DNA of 21,799 bases, taken from NCBI GenBank assembly GCA_946619625.1, contig CAMOMF010000100.1, forward strand, positions 1-21,799, written 5' to 3'. Under the pieces are notes generated by a model. The model saw nothing but the letters and a program-made list of their open reading frames with translations, had not been told where the DNA came from and did no database searches. The DNA comes from an uncultured Bacteroidales bacterium. Lineage in GTDB: Bacteria; Bacteroidota; Bacteroidia; Bacteroidales; Paludibacteraceae. Position numbers and translations under genes: made by a program. Positions within the stretch are counted from its first letter, which is position 1. Each line of letters begins with the position of its first letter. This document shows positions 7,820-14,862 of this stretch, one piece after another.

Positions 7820-9454
7820 TCAGTCATTGGTTTTACTTACGAATTTCAAATGCGCTTCATAGTGCGTTTTGTCCGTACATTCCAGCCAGCCAACAATGGC
7901 AGAATTGATATCAGGAGAGCAGATTGTGGCATCGATAATAGGCTGAAGATCCGTTTCTTTTTCCAATATATAGAATGATGTTTCCCCAAACAAATGATGC
8001 CTGATGGCAAGTTCTCCCGCCACGATATTGGGTAATGTATAAACAAACAATGCCGGCGAGGGGAAGAAACTGTGCGGGTCAGCAATTGTGGCTTGGTATG
8101 CAGTATCGTTCTGTATTGAAGCGGAATGGTTGGCAAGAATAAGTGCCGTATTTTCCACATCGATTTCATCGCCACATTCCTTCAACAACAATTCCGTAGC
8201 CACAAAGCCTAAACGGCAAAGAGAGTCCATCTTGAAGAACTTCGGATAGTTCACTCCCAAACTTCTGTAAAGGTTGTTTATATCGTTTTGCTGAGAAATG
8301 TGTATTTCGTTGACAATACGAATGCTGCAACTATTATCTAAAGTGGTTGTTGCAGACTGTTCACTTACTGTTTCCCTACTCCACGCCACTGCTGCATTCA
8401 CCCCGCCAAAGCCGGAGAGCAACTTGATAAAAGCGTGTTTTTCCGTCGTTCTTGGCTTTGCAGACAGATTGACTGCATAGGTTGTTCCCTGTTTGGAAAA
8501 ACCTATAGTAGGCAGGATAATTCCGCGGTTCAGGGCGTGAATAGTGAGAATGGTTTCCATCAATCCGGCGGCTCCCATTGCATGCCCATAGATACCTTTC
8601 AGTCCGGAGACAGGAACATCTTCCAGCCCTGCACGATGTATTGCCAATGCTTCCATCTCGTCATTGTACATCGTACCGGTACCATGCACACTGATGCAAG
8701 CCAAATTATCCGGCAGGAGCAGTTCACATGCATCGTTGAGACAGCGCATACTGCCTTCTGCAGTGCGTGATGGACCACTGATATGATTAGCATCGTTGTG
8801 TACACTTCCGCCAAGCAAAGTCCAAGGATGCTCTGCAGACGCGGAAAAAGGCGAGTCTGTTTGCTGCAAAATCATAGCAGCTGCCGCCTCTCCTGCATTC
8901 AGTCCATCCCGTTCCGCATCAAATGGTTTGCATGGATTAGGAGAGAGTGCTTTGAAGGACTGGAAACCTGAAACAACGAAAAGCGTCTGAACATCGCAGC
9001 CAATTATGACAGCCGTTTTGTATTTGCTCCGGGAAAGGAGTCTGTAAGCCGTTAGTTGGGCGGTAACCCCTGAAGTGCAAGCCGTTGAGACCACAACAGG
9101 AGTGGAGTTGTTTCCAAAGAAAGTGGCAATTTTTCTTGCTGAATCAGCAGGAGAAGTCCAGATATTTCCTTTTGTAGTGGAAATAATAAAGATACAATCT
9201 GCGGCAGAAACATCTACGCCAGCCTGTTTTATTGCCGGTTCAGCAACGGCAATACAAAGTGATTCAAAAGGTGTGAACCCTTGTCGCTGAGGCAGATGTT
9301 CGAACAGAGAGCCTACAAATGGTTCGGGAACAGGCTCGCCATGAACTTCGTTGTGCAAACGCAGACACGACTCCCCACGGAGAACCGCATTGAGATTGTT
9401 TTCCGTTCCTTCGCCCAAGGGCGTGATAATATGATCTGCAATCAGTTGAATCAC
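7820..9454 (-). CDS. Second beta-ketoacyl-ACP synthase with C-terminal ketosynthase-like domain
   Basis: The protein has 544 residues. The start is GTG (9452-9454); no ATG lies upstream in frame near it, and the family N-terminus aligns from here. The ketosynthase core has STACTSG (Cys126), SVHGTGT (His257), LKGIYGH (Lys286, His291) and LSGFGG (about 346-350). All catalytic residues are present, so the enzyme is probably active. Residues about 400-530 form a second, non-catalytic ketosynthase-like region with SPALFVYTLPNIVAGELAIRH, the signature of the accessory 3-oxoacyl-ACP synthase-like proteins in Bacteroidetes polyene and resorcinol clusters. It lies 41 bp downstream of the acyltransferase gene. 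Together with the other ketosynthase it suggests two distinct condensation steps or chain lengths. Confidence 0.9.
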   Translation of the reverse strand: MIQLIADHIITPLGEGTENNLNAVLRGESCLRLHNEVHGEPVPEPFVGSLFEHLPQRQGFTPFESLCIAVAEPAIKQAGVDVSAADCIFIISTTKGNIWTSPADSARKIATFFGNNSTPVVVSTACTSGVTAQLTAYRLLSRSKYKTAVIIGCDVQTLFVVSGFQSFKALSPNPCKPFDAERDGLNAGEAAAAMILQQTDSPFSASAEHPWTLLGGSVHNDANHISGPSRTAEGSMRCLNDACELLLPDNLACISVHGTGTMYNDEMEALAIHRAGLEDVPVSGLKGIYGHAMGAAGLMETILTIHALNRGIILPTIGFSKQGTTYAVNLSAKPRTTEKHAFIKLLSGFGGVNAAVAWSRETVSEQSATTTLDNSCSIRIVNEIHISQQNDINNLYRSLGVNYPKFFKMDSLCRLGFVATELLLKECGDEIDVENTALILANHSASIQNDTAYQATIADPHSFFPSPALFVYTLPNIVAGELAIRHHLFGETSFYILEKETDLQPIIDATICSPDINSAIVGWLECTDKTHYEAHLKFVSKTND

Positions 9455-9495
9455 TATATTATTCTTTATCTGCTTTCAATATCCTTTTTATCAAA

Positions 9496-10413
9496 TTACT
9501 TTTTGTTTGCTGCATTCGCGGTTTCTTCCGTCCAGAACTCAAAGAAATTGAACCATTGTTCCGGAAAATCCCGAAGAACCTGTTCCATTTTGTGAACATA
9601 ACGCTGCAAGAGAGCATTCGATAACTGCCTGCTCGACAAATCTTTGTCAGTTGCCTTACTAAGGTTGTAAATCCGCAGTTGGTAGCGATTATGTCCGGTC
9701 CTGAGCATAAACATGGTGACTACGGGCACCTCCTCGACAGCAGCCAGACGAAAAGGTCCCTGAGGAAAGACAGCCTTTGCTCCCAGAAAATCAGCGGTTA
9801 TAGTGCGCGTATCGCTGAACATCCTGTCGGCATGAATGGAAAGGGCTTCTCCTTTCTGCAGCACCTCGTGCATTTCGAAGATGTGACTACCATCTGTCTG
9901 CATAGGCAGGAAAAACATTTTCCGCGTAGCAAAAAGTCTTTCTCTTTCGCGATTCATGATTGCCGTATCACCCAAATAAATGAGGATATGCAACGGTTTT
10001 ACCGATGGTACAAAATAACCTGCCAACTCTTGATTGCCAACATGAGACGAAAGGATAACAAACCCCTTTTCGCCATGCTGTAAAGTGTGCATTATGTTAT
10101 TTTCATCATATACCTGAATATCAAAATGTTGTCCTGCAAATGCAGCAAAACGGTCCAGCACCACGTGCCCCATAGCGTAAAATTGTTTCCAAACACAGAG
10201 ACACGCCTTCAGAGGCTTTTTGTTGTGCCTGCGCCGCCAATAGTGATACGCCGCCTTTCTTTCCCGTGGCATGACAATTATTGATCCAATCACCCAAGGA
10301 ACGGTCAGCCAGAAAATCAGGCGTGTGTCAATATACCTAAACCAGCGAATCAGTGTTTTCTGCATACGCTGTGTGCCACCGGTTTTACCCCTCCACGTTT
10401 TGTTTTCTGCCAT
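9496..10413 (-). CDS. LpxL/HtrB-like lysophospholipid acyltransferase
   Basis: The protein has 305 residues from the ATG at 10411-10413 (an upstream TTG at 10425 is less likely). It has a hydrophobic N-terminal segment (about 31-48), the HX4E catalytic motif in SSHVGNQE (His124, Glu129), HADRMF near 194-199, FPQGPFRLA near 216-224, and a C-terminal PEQWFNFFEFW, all hallmarks of the lauroyl/myristoyl acyltransferase family. The family transfers an acyl group from ACP to a lipid acceptor at the inner leaflet. In polyene-type clusters such enzymes attach the finished chain to a membrane anchor, which is the role I infer here from the ACP and ketosynthase neighbours. A role in lipid A is the alternative. 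It lies 23 bp after the fabI-like gene. Confidence 0.88.
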   Translation of the reverse strand: MAENKTWRGKTGGTQRMQKTLIRWFRYIDTRLIFWLTVPWVIGSIIVMPRERKAAYHYWRRRHNKKPLKACLCVWKQFYAMGHVVLDRFAAFAGQHFDIQVYDENNIMHTLQHGEKGFVILSSHVGNQELAGYFVPSVKPLHILIYLGDTAIMNRERERLFATRKMFFLPMQTDGSHIFEMHEVLQKGEALSIHADRMFSDTRTITADFLGAKAVFPQGPFRLAAVEEVPVVTMFMLRTGHNRYQLRIYNLSKATDKDLSSRQLSNALLQRYVHKMEQVLRDFPEQWFNFFEFWTEETANAANKK

Positions 10414-10436
10414 CTGAACGTTCAATTGTCTATGAG

Positions 10437-11282
10437 TTACTCCGTGTCCTGTTTTGCCAATTCCACTGCGCGCGAATAGGTGTCTGCAAACCGAGTCGTC
10501 AATGCGGTATTGGAGAACCCGCCATCATTGTAGATTGTCTGCATGGTGAGTTTGCGGGTAAAATCGCTGAAAAGCATGACACAAAGGTCCGCGAGGTCAT
10601 CTGCATTGGCGTTTCCCAACGGACTCAGTTCATCGGTGAGACGGTAAAAATAGTTCATTCTGTCAAATCCGGCAGATGCTTTTGTAGGCGTCGGCGATTG
10701 AGAAACAGCGTTTATTCTGACTCCTTTTCTTTCTCCGTAGATAAGACCGAAATTGCGTACTACAGACTCCAGCATGGCTTTGGCATCCGCCATGTCGTTG
10801 TAGCCCATGACGGTTCTTTGGGAAGCGATGTAGGTAAGCGTCACCACAGACCCTCCTTGCGCAACAGCGTCCATTTTCAGCGCCGTGGCAAGCAATTTGT
10901 GCAATGAAAGAGCAGAAGTATCCAATGTGCGAAGAAAGTAGTTGTAACTGGCTTCTTCATAGGGTTTGTGCCTGCGCAGATTATGCGACATTGCCACAGC
11001 ATGGAGGATAAAATCAATCTTTCCTCCAAGCAGACGCTGCGCCTCATCAAGCAGCGTGCCAAGTTGCTCGACATCAGTGGCATCGCAAGGAAGTAAGGGT
11101 ATTTGCAGGCTATCGGCGAGGTTGCGAATGGTGCCAAGTTGTATTGCTATGGGGGTGTTCGCGAGTACGATTTGTGCACCACAACGTTTGCAGGCAAGCG
11201 CAGTATGCCATGCCAGCGAGCGTTCGTCCACGGCACCAAAGATAAGTCCGCGTTTATTATGTAGCAGGTTTATTTCTGTCAT
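10437..11282 (-). CDS. fabI: FabI-type enoyl-ACP reductase
   Basis: The protein has 281 residues from the ATG at 11280-11282. An atypical SDR, it begins GLIFGAVDERSLAW (the FabI nucleotide-binding variant, about residues 12-25) and has the FabI active site Y151...Y161-x6-K168 in LTYIASQRTVMGYND followed by AKAMLESVVR. It closes with a YNDGGFSNTA segment. It reduces the trans-2-enoyl-ACP intermediate with NAD(P)H, so the chain made here contains at least one saturated step. It is the first gene of the six-gene minus-strand operon and has its own promoter. It could be the cell's main FabI or a pathway-specific copy; the operon context favours the latter, but nothing in this window decides. Confidence 0.9.
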   Translation of the reverse strand: MTEINLLHNKRGLIFGAVDERSLAWHTALACKRCGAQIVLANTPIAIQLGTIRNLADSLQIPLLPCDATDVEQLGTLLDEAQRLLGGKIDFILHAVAMSHNLRRHKPYEEASYNYFLRTLDTSALSLHKLLATALKMDAVAQGGSVVTLTYIASQRTVMGYNDMADAKAMLESVVRNFGLIYGERKGVRINAVSQSPTPTKASAGFDRMNYFYRLTDELSPLGNANADDLADLCVMLFSDFTRKLTMQTIYNDGGFSNTALTTRFADTYSRAVELAKQDTE

Positions 11283-11290
11283 ATACAAGA

Positions 11291-11310
11291 TGCACGACTA
11301 CGTCGTAGCA
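11291..11310 (-). promoter_or_regulatory. Leader hairpin of the fabI operon
   Basis: The inverted repeat ACGAC (11294-11298)/GTCGT (11302-11306), extendable by TGC/GCA with one bulged A, lies between the predicted transcription start (about 11316) and the ATG at 11282. It may be a 5' mRNA stem-loop close to the start codon or an operator. Confidence 0.45.
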
Positions 11311-11322
11311 CAAAAAAGTGTG

Positions 11323-11354
11323 CAAAGTTACTGCTTTTTTTTGGAATATGCAAG
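11323..11354 (-). promoter_or_regulatory. Promoter of the fabI/ketosynthase operon
   Basis: Read on the minus strand: -33 CTTG (11354-11351), a 20-bp spacer containing an A8 tract followed by GCAG, and -7 TAACTTTG (11330-11323). The predicted leader is about 34 nt. Confidence 0.72.
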
Positions 11355-11664
11355 CATTTTATTAAGTTTTTTTATAAGAAAAATTTTTTTTACGTAAAAA
11401 AAGCGGAAAATTTGCATCAATGCAGAATTATACAAGGAACAAAAAAACGGCAAATTTCGGATATAGTGTTTGCATGTGGATGGTATGGAGAAAGTATGGA
11501 GAAGGTAAGCAGGTCGTTCGAAAAATGTACATACATTATTTCAGATGTGCGTGAGTCAAAAATAACGGGAAATTTATAACAAGGTATTTGGGTAATCATA
11601 GTGAAAATTTTTGAGAAAAAAAGCATAACAAAAGTGTGGAAGAAAATTTTTTTTCTGCAAAACA
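11355..11664. other. A/T-rich divergent intergenic region
   Basis: About 310 bp between the two divergent promoters carry no supportable gene; the short frames here lack coding character. Visible items are a tandem pair of GTATGGAGAA (11483-11492 and 11494-11503, 11-bp period) and many A/T tracts (for example 11363-11402 and 11604-11656). The length is far more than two promoters need, so regulator binding or an unrecognised small RNA is possible, but I see no clear promoter plus terminator pair. Confidence 0.5.
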
Positions 11665-11696
11665 TTTGCATATATGAAAAAAAAGTTGTAACTTTG
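11665..11696 (+). promoter_or_regulatory. Promoter of the pfkA-led operon
   Basis: -33 TTTG (11665-11668), a 20-bp spacer with an A8 tract (11677-11684) then GTTG, and -7 TAACTTTG (11689-11696). It is the only consensus promoter I find before the ten-gene plus-strand run. Confidence 0.8.
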
Positions 11697-11704
11697 CGCC
11701 CAAA

Positions 11705-11722
11705 TTGGTTTTTAAAAACCAA
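11705..11722 (+). promoter_or_regulatory. 18-bp perfect palindrome in the pfkA leader
   Basis: TTGGTTTTTAAAAACCAA is a perfect 9+9 palindrome starting 8 bp after the -7 box, at or just after the predicted transcription start, and 17 bp before the pfkA ATG. It could be an operator for a dimeric repressor or, in RNA, a 5' stem. Confidence 0.55.
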
Positions 11723-11739
11723 GAGGTTCAAAAAAAATT

Positions 11740-12732
11740 ATGGCAAATATGGAATATGCAATCAAATGTGTAGGTGTTCTCACGTCCGGTGGTGATTCTC
11801 CGGCGATGAATGCAGCGATCCGTGCGGTAGTCCGTGCCGGTATCTATAATGGTATCAAAGTGAAAGGAATCTATCGCGGATATAGCGGTCTGATTGACGA
11901 TGATATTCGTGAGATGAGTTCGCAGGATGTGTCGGGTATCATACAACGCGGCGGTACCATCTTGAAATCAAGCCGTTGTCCCGCATTTATGACTCCAGAA
12001 GGCAGAAAACTGGCTTATGACAATCTGGTGAAAGAAGGCATTGATGCCCTAATCGTTATCGGTGGAGATGGCACTTTTACCGGAGCGAGAGTGTTTGCTC
12101 AGGAGTTCAATGTACCTATCATAGGTTTGCCGGGAACGATAGATAACGACTTGTGGGGAACAGACCTGACTATCGGGTATGACACGTCCCTGAACACGAT
12201 AATGGAATGCGTTGATAAACTGCGCGATACAGCCACGAGTCATGAACGTGTGTTCTTGGTGGAAGTAATGGGTCGCGATGCGGGTTTCCTGACGCTGAAT
12301 GCAGCCCTTGCCGCCGGTGCAGAAGTAGCCATTATTCCGGAGCGTGCCGCCGTGGCAGAACAGATAGAAGCGGCTATTGGTCAAGGCCGACGCAAGAGCA
12401 AGAGTTCCAGTATCGTGCTGGTGCAAGAACATGCCATTGAAGGTGGCGCGCAGGCAGTGGCGAAGATATTGGAGAAGGAACACCCTGAATACAATGTGCG
12501 TGTAACTATACTGGGTCACCTGCAACGTGGTGGTTCACCAACTGCGCAAGACCGTATTTTAGCAAGCCGTTTGGGCGTTGCTTCCATCCAGGCTCTATTG
12601 GAGGAGCAAAGGTCTATAATGATTGGTATTCAGAACGATGAGATAGTGTATGTGCCCCTATCGAAAGCCATCAGCACAAAGAAAGATATCAAGTCGGACA
12701 AGTGGTCGGCGATGCAGATTCTTTCCATCTAA
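11740..12732 (+). CDS. pfkA: ATP-dependent 6-phosphofructokinase
   Basis: The protein has 330 residues, the normal size for bacterial PfkA. It phosphorylates fructose 6-phosphate to fructose 1,6-bisphosphate in glycolysis in the cytoplasm. Visible signatures are LTSGGDSPAMNAAIR (about 14-28), GGDGT (108-112; the Gly after Asp indicates ATP rather than pyrophosphate use), the catalytic PGTIDND (Asp135), MGRDAG (177-182) and LGHLQRGGSPTAQDR near the C-terminus. It is first in a long co-directional run; the next gene starts 25 bp later with no promoter visible in the gap. Bacteroidetes often carry several pfkA copies, so this need not be the only one. Confidence 0.97.
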   Translation: MANMEYAIKCVGVLTSGGDSPAMNAAIRAVVRAGIYNGIKVKGIYRGYSGLIDDDIREMSSQDVSGIIQRGGTILKSSRCPAFMTPEGRKLAYDNLVKEGIDALIVIGGDGTFTGARVFAQEFNVPIIGLPGTIDNDLWGTDLTIGYDTSLNTIMECVDKLRDTATSHERVFLVEVMGRDAGFLTLNAALAAGAEVAIIPERAAVAEQIEAAIGQGRRKSKSSSIVLVQEHAIEGGAQAVAKILEKEHPEYNVRVTILGHLQRGGSPTAQDRILASRLGVASIQALLEEQRSIMIGIQNDEIVYVPLSKAISTKKDIKSDKWSAMQILSI

Positions 12733-12757
12733 TAATCAGAAATAAAAAAGACAACAT

Positions 12758-14020
12758 ATGAATAAGCATTTACTACTTACGCTTGTTGCCCTGCTTTCAG
12801 TAGGATTGCTTTGGGCAGCCAAACCTGTTAAGAAAAAGGCTGGGAAGAAAACTCCGGCTAAAAAAGAAGTGAAAAAAGACACTAAAAAAGAAGCGAAGGG
12901 CAAAAAAGATGTGAAGGAGAATCCCTTCGGCTCGGATGTGGTAGAGGTGGACAGCCTATTCTACTTGCTTGATGATGAGAAAGAAACAGCCGTTGTAACT
13001 GTTCCTGCTGATGCCAGTTACTATGTGGGGATGAAAGAGATTCCCGAGGTAATCAAGTTCAAACGCAACCTTTACTCGGTTACGGGAATTGGTGACAATG
13101 CCTTTGAGGGATGCACAGCTTTGAGCGGTGTGAAATTCCCTGCAACGGTAGTCAGCATAGGGGATCGCGCTTTCAAAGGTTGCACCAAACTGAAGACATT
13201 GAGTTTGCCGTCAGACTTGATTTCCGTAGGAGATGAGGCGTTTATGAACTCGTCTGTTCGTGCCGCCAAGTTGCCGAAATCGGTGTTAGAGATAGGTGAT
13301 CGCGCCTTTGCAGGTACACCCATCAAATCGGCTTCGTTCGGACGTGAGATGACAGAGATTCCCGAAGGCGCTTTCATGAACTGCAAAGAACTGACGAAAG
13401 TGACTATACCAGAAGGAATTAACGAGATAGATGATGATGCTTTTGCAGGATGTATCGCGTTGCAGAGCATCGTTATTCCGGAGGGAGTAAAAGAAGTGTC
13501 TGAACGTGCGTTCAAAGGTTGCCAAGCCTTGCAGTCCGCCAAACTTCCGGAGAGTATAGAAGAAATTGACGATGAAGCATTTGCAGACTGTTCTTCATTG
13601 CAAATCATCAATCTGCCGTCAGGACTGAAAAAGATTGGTAATGGTGCACTTCGTGGCTGTAAATCACTGCAAAACACCATCATCATCGGTTCCACATTGG
13701 TGCTTGTGCCGGCAAGTACGGAGGGTGAGTACGTTGTTCCTGAAAACGTGACCAGCATAGCCGGCGGTGCGTTTACAGACTGTGACAAGATCACGAATAT
13801 CGTGTTCCATGAGGGCATTACAGAGATTGCACCACGCACATTTATTGGCTGTAACGGCATTGAGCGTTTGGATTTGCCGAAGACCATCCAACACGTAGCT
13901 GATGAGGCTTTTCAGAACTGCATCGGACTGAAGTTTGTGATTGTCCGTGGCGAGACCAAGGTAGATGATGAGGCATTCTCAGGTTGCTACAACTTGAGCG
14001 CCATTGTTCATAACAACTAA
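12758..14020 (+). CDS. Secreted BspA-like leucine-rich repeat (LRR_5) protein
   Basis: The protein has 420 residues. A signal peptide (about 1-20, LLWAA) is followed by a Lys-rich linker (about 23-55). The rest is a ladder of BspA/TpLRR-type repeats, each like IGDxAFxGCxxL followed by a PxxV/I turn (for example GDNAFEGCTALSGVKFP, GDRAFKGCTKLKTLSLP, DDDAFAGCIALQSIVIP). About 12 repeats run from residue 100 to the end. Such proteins are surface or periplasmic binding modules; no enzymatic or sorting domain is visible. It lies between pfkA (25 bp) and the steroid reductase gene (6 bp), so it is probably translated from the same message. Its ligand cannot be told from the sequence. Confidence 0.9.
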   Translation: MNKHLLLTLVALLSVGLLWAAKPVKKKAGKKTPAKKEVKKDTKKEAKGKKDVKENPFGSDVVEVDSLFYLLDDEKETAVVTVPADASYYVGMKEIPEVIKFKRNLYSVTGIGDNAFEGCTALSGVKFPATVVSIGDRAFKGCTKLKTLSLPSDLISVGDEAFMNSSVRAAKLPKSVLEIGDRAFAGTPIKSASFGREMTEIPEGAFMNCKELTKVTIPEGINEIDDDAFAGCIALQSIVIPEGVKEVSERAFKGCQALQSAKLPESIEEIDDEAFADCSSLQIINLPSGLKKIGNGALRGCKSLQNTIIIGSTLVLVPASTEGEYVVPENVTSIAGGAFTDCDKITNIVFHEGITEIAPRTFIGCNGIERLDLPKTIQHVADEAFQNCIGLKFVIVRGETKVDDEAFSGCYNLSAIVHNN

Positions 14021-14026
14021 AAGGAA

Positions 14027-14815
14027 ATGTACATGGACGGATTCTACGACATATGTTTTATCATGACGATTATGGGCGCAGTCGTGTGGGTGTGCCTGTA
14101 TTTCGTGGATGCGGGATATGGCAAGATGACTTCTGAAAAATGGGGTCCCGCCATCAGTAACAAAGTAGGCTGGATGGTGATGGAATGCCCTGTTTTTCTG
14201 GTCTTGCTGTATTTCTGGTCCAAATCGCCGGTACGTTTTGATGTGCCGTATTTGCTGTTCTTCCTGTTCTTTGAGTTCCACTATTTGCACCGTGCATTCA
14301 TTGCACCGCTGCTGATGCGTGGAAAATCGAAGATGCCGCTGATAATCATGCTGCTATCCGTTGCTTTCAATTTGATGAACGGCTATATGCAAGGCAAATG
14401 GCTGTTCGAGTTGGCTCCACAGCATCCGGATTATCAAATGTTGTACTCTTCGGCATGGCTTCATGACCCGCGTTTTATTGCAGGAACAGTGATATTCTTT
14501 GTTGGAATGGCGATTAACTGGCATTCCGACTACATTATCCGCCATTTGCGTAAACCCGGTGACACCAAGCATTATCTGCCCAAAGGCGGCATGTACAATT
14601 TTGTCACTTCTGCCAACTATCTGGGCGAAATAATTGAATGGTTAGGTTGGGCTATCCTGACCTGGAGTGTAGCCGGATTTGTATTCTTCTGGTTCACAAT
14701 GAGCAATTTGGTTCCGCGTTCCAATAGTATCTACAACAAGTACAAACTGGAGTTTGCAGACGAATTTGAGTCGCGGCGTCCAAGACTGAAACGCATATTG
14801 CCATTCATCTACTAA
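14027..14815 (+). CDS. SRD5A-like steroid 5-alpha-reductase (3-oxo-5-alpha-steroid 4-dehydrogenase family)
   Basis: The protein has 262 residues, the size of the mammalian SRD5A enzymes, with about six or seven membrane segments. The C-terminal half matches the steroid dehydrogenase domain (PF02544) closely: FEFHYLHR (83-89, containing the Tyr86 expected to bind the 3-keto group), NWHSDYIIRHLRKPGD (164-179), PKGGMYNFVTSANYLGEI (185-202), EWLGWA (204-209) and the ending LPFIY. Glu53 in MECP sits where human SRD5A2 has catalytic Glu57; the preceding Gln is Met here. The family reduces the delta-4 double bond of 3-oxo steroids with NADPH to the 5-alpha product. AAGGAAA immediately before the ATG gives a plausible ribosome site. 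With the next two genes it forms a bile acid or steroid reduction cassette. The steroid substrate is inferred. Confidence 0.9.
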   Translation: MYMDGFYDICFIMTIMGAVVWVCLYFVDAGYGKMTSEKWGPAISNKVGWMVMECPVFLVLLYFWSKSPVRFDVPYLLFFLFFEFHYLHRAFIAPLLMRGKSKMPLIIMLLSVAFNLMNGYMQGKWLFELAPQHPDYQMLYSSAWLHDPRFIAGTVIFFVGMAINWHSDYIIRHLRKPGDTKHYLPKGGMYNFVTSANYLGEIIEWLGWAILTWSVAGFVFFWFTMSNLVPRSNSIYNKYKLEFADEFESRRPRLKRILPFIY

Positions 14816-14844
14816 AGATTTAGGAATAGGTATAACATTAGTTT

Positions 14845-14862
14845 TACGCACGCGCGCATGCA
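14845..14862. other. Alternating purine-pyrimidine tract over the OYE start codon
   Basis: Eighteen bases alternate pyrimidine and purine without a break, rich in CG/CA steps, and include the ATG at 14858-14860. Such tracts can adopt Z-DNA under supercoiling. The run is visible in the sequence; any function is speculative. It occupies the place where a ribosome-binding site would be expected. Confidence 0.4.

Noticed and set aside
10353..10907. 184-residue plus-strand frame opposite fabI and the acyltransferase start
   Set aside because: Antisense shadow; no signal, domain or promoter.
5440..11282. Complete aryl polyene or flexirubin cluster
   Set aside because: Lacks the aromatic starter enzymes, ligase, ketoreductase, dehydratases and thioesterase expected in such clusters; only the KS/ACP/acyltransferase core is seen.
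13072..13887. 271-residue minus-strand frame inside the LRR gene
   Set aside because: Repetitive antisense translation of the leucine-rich repeats, not an independent gene.
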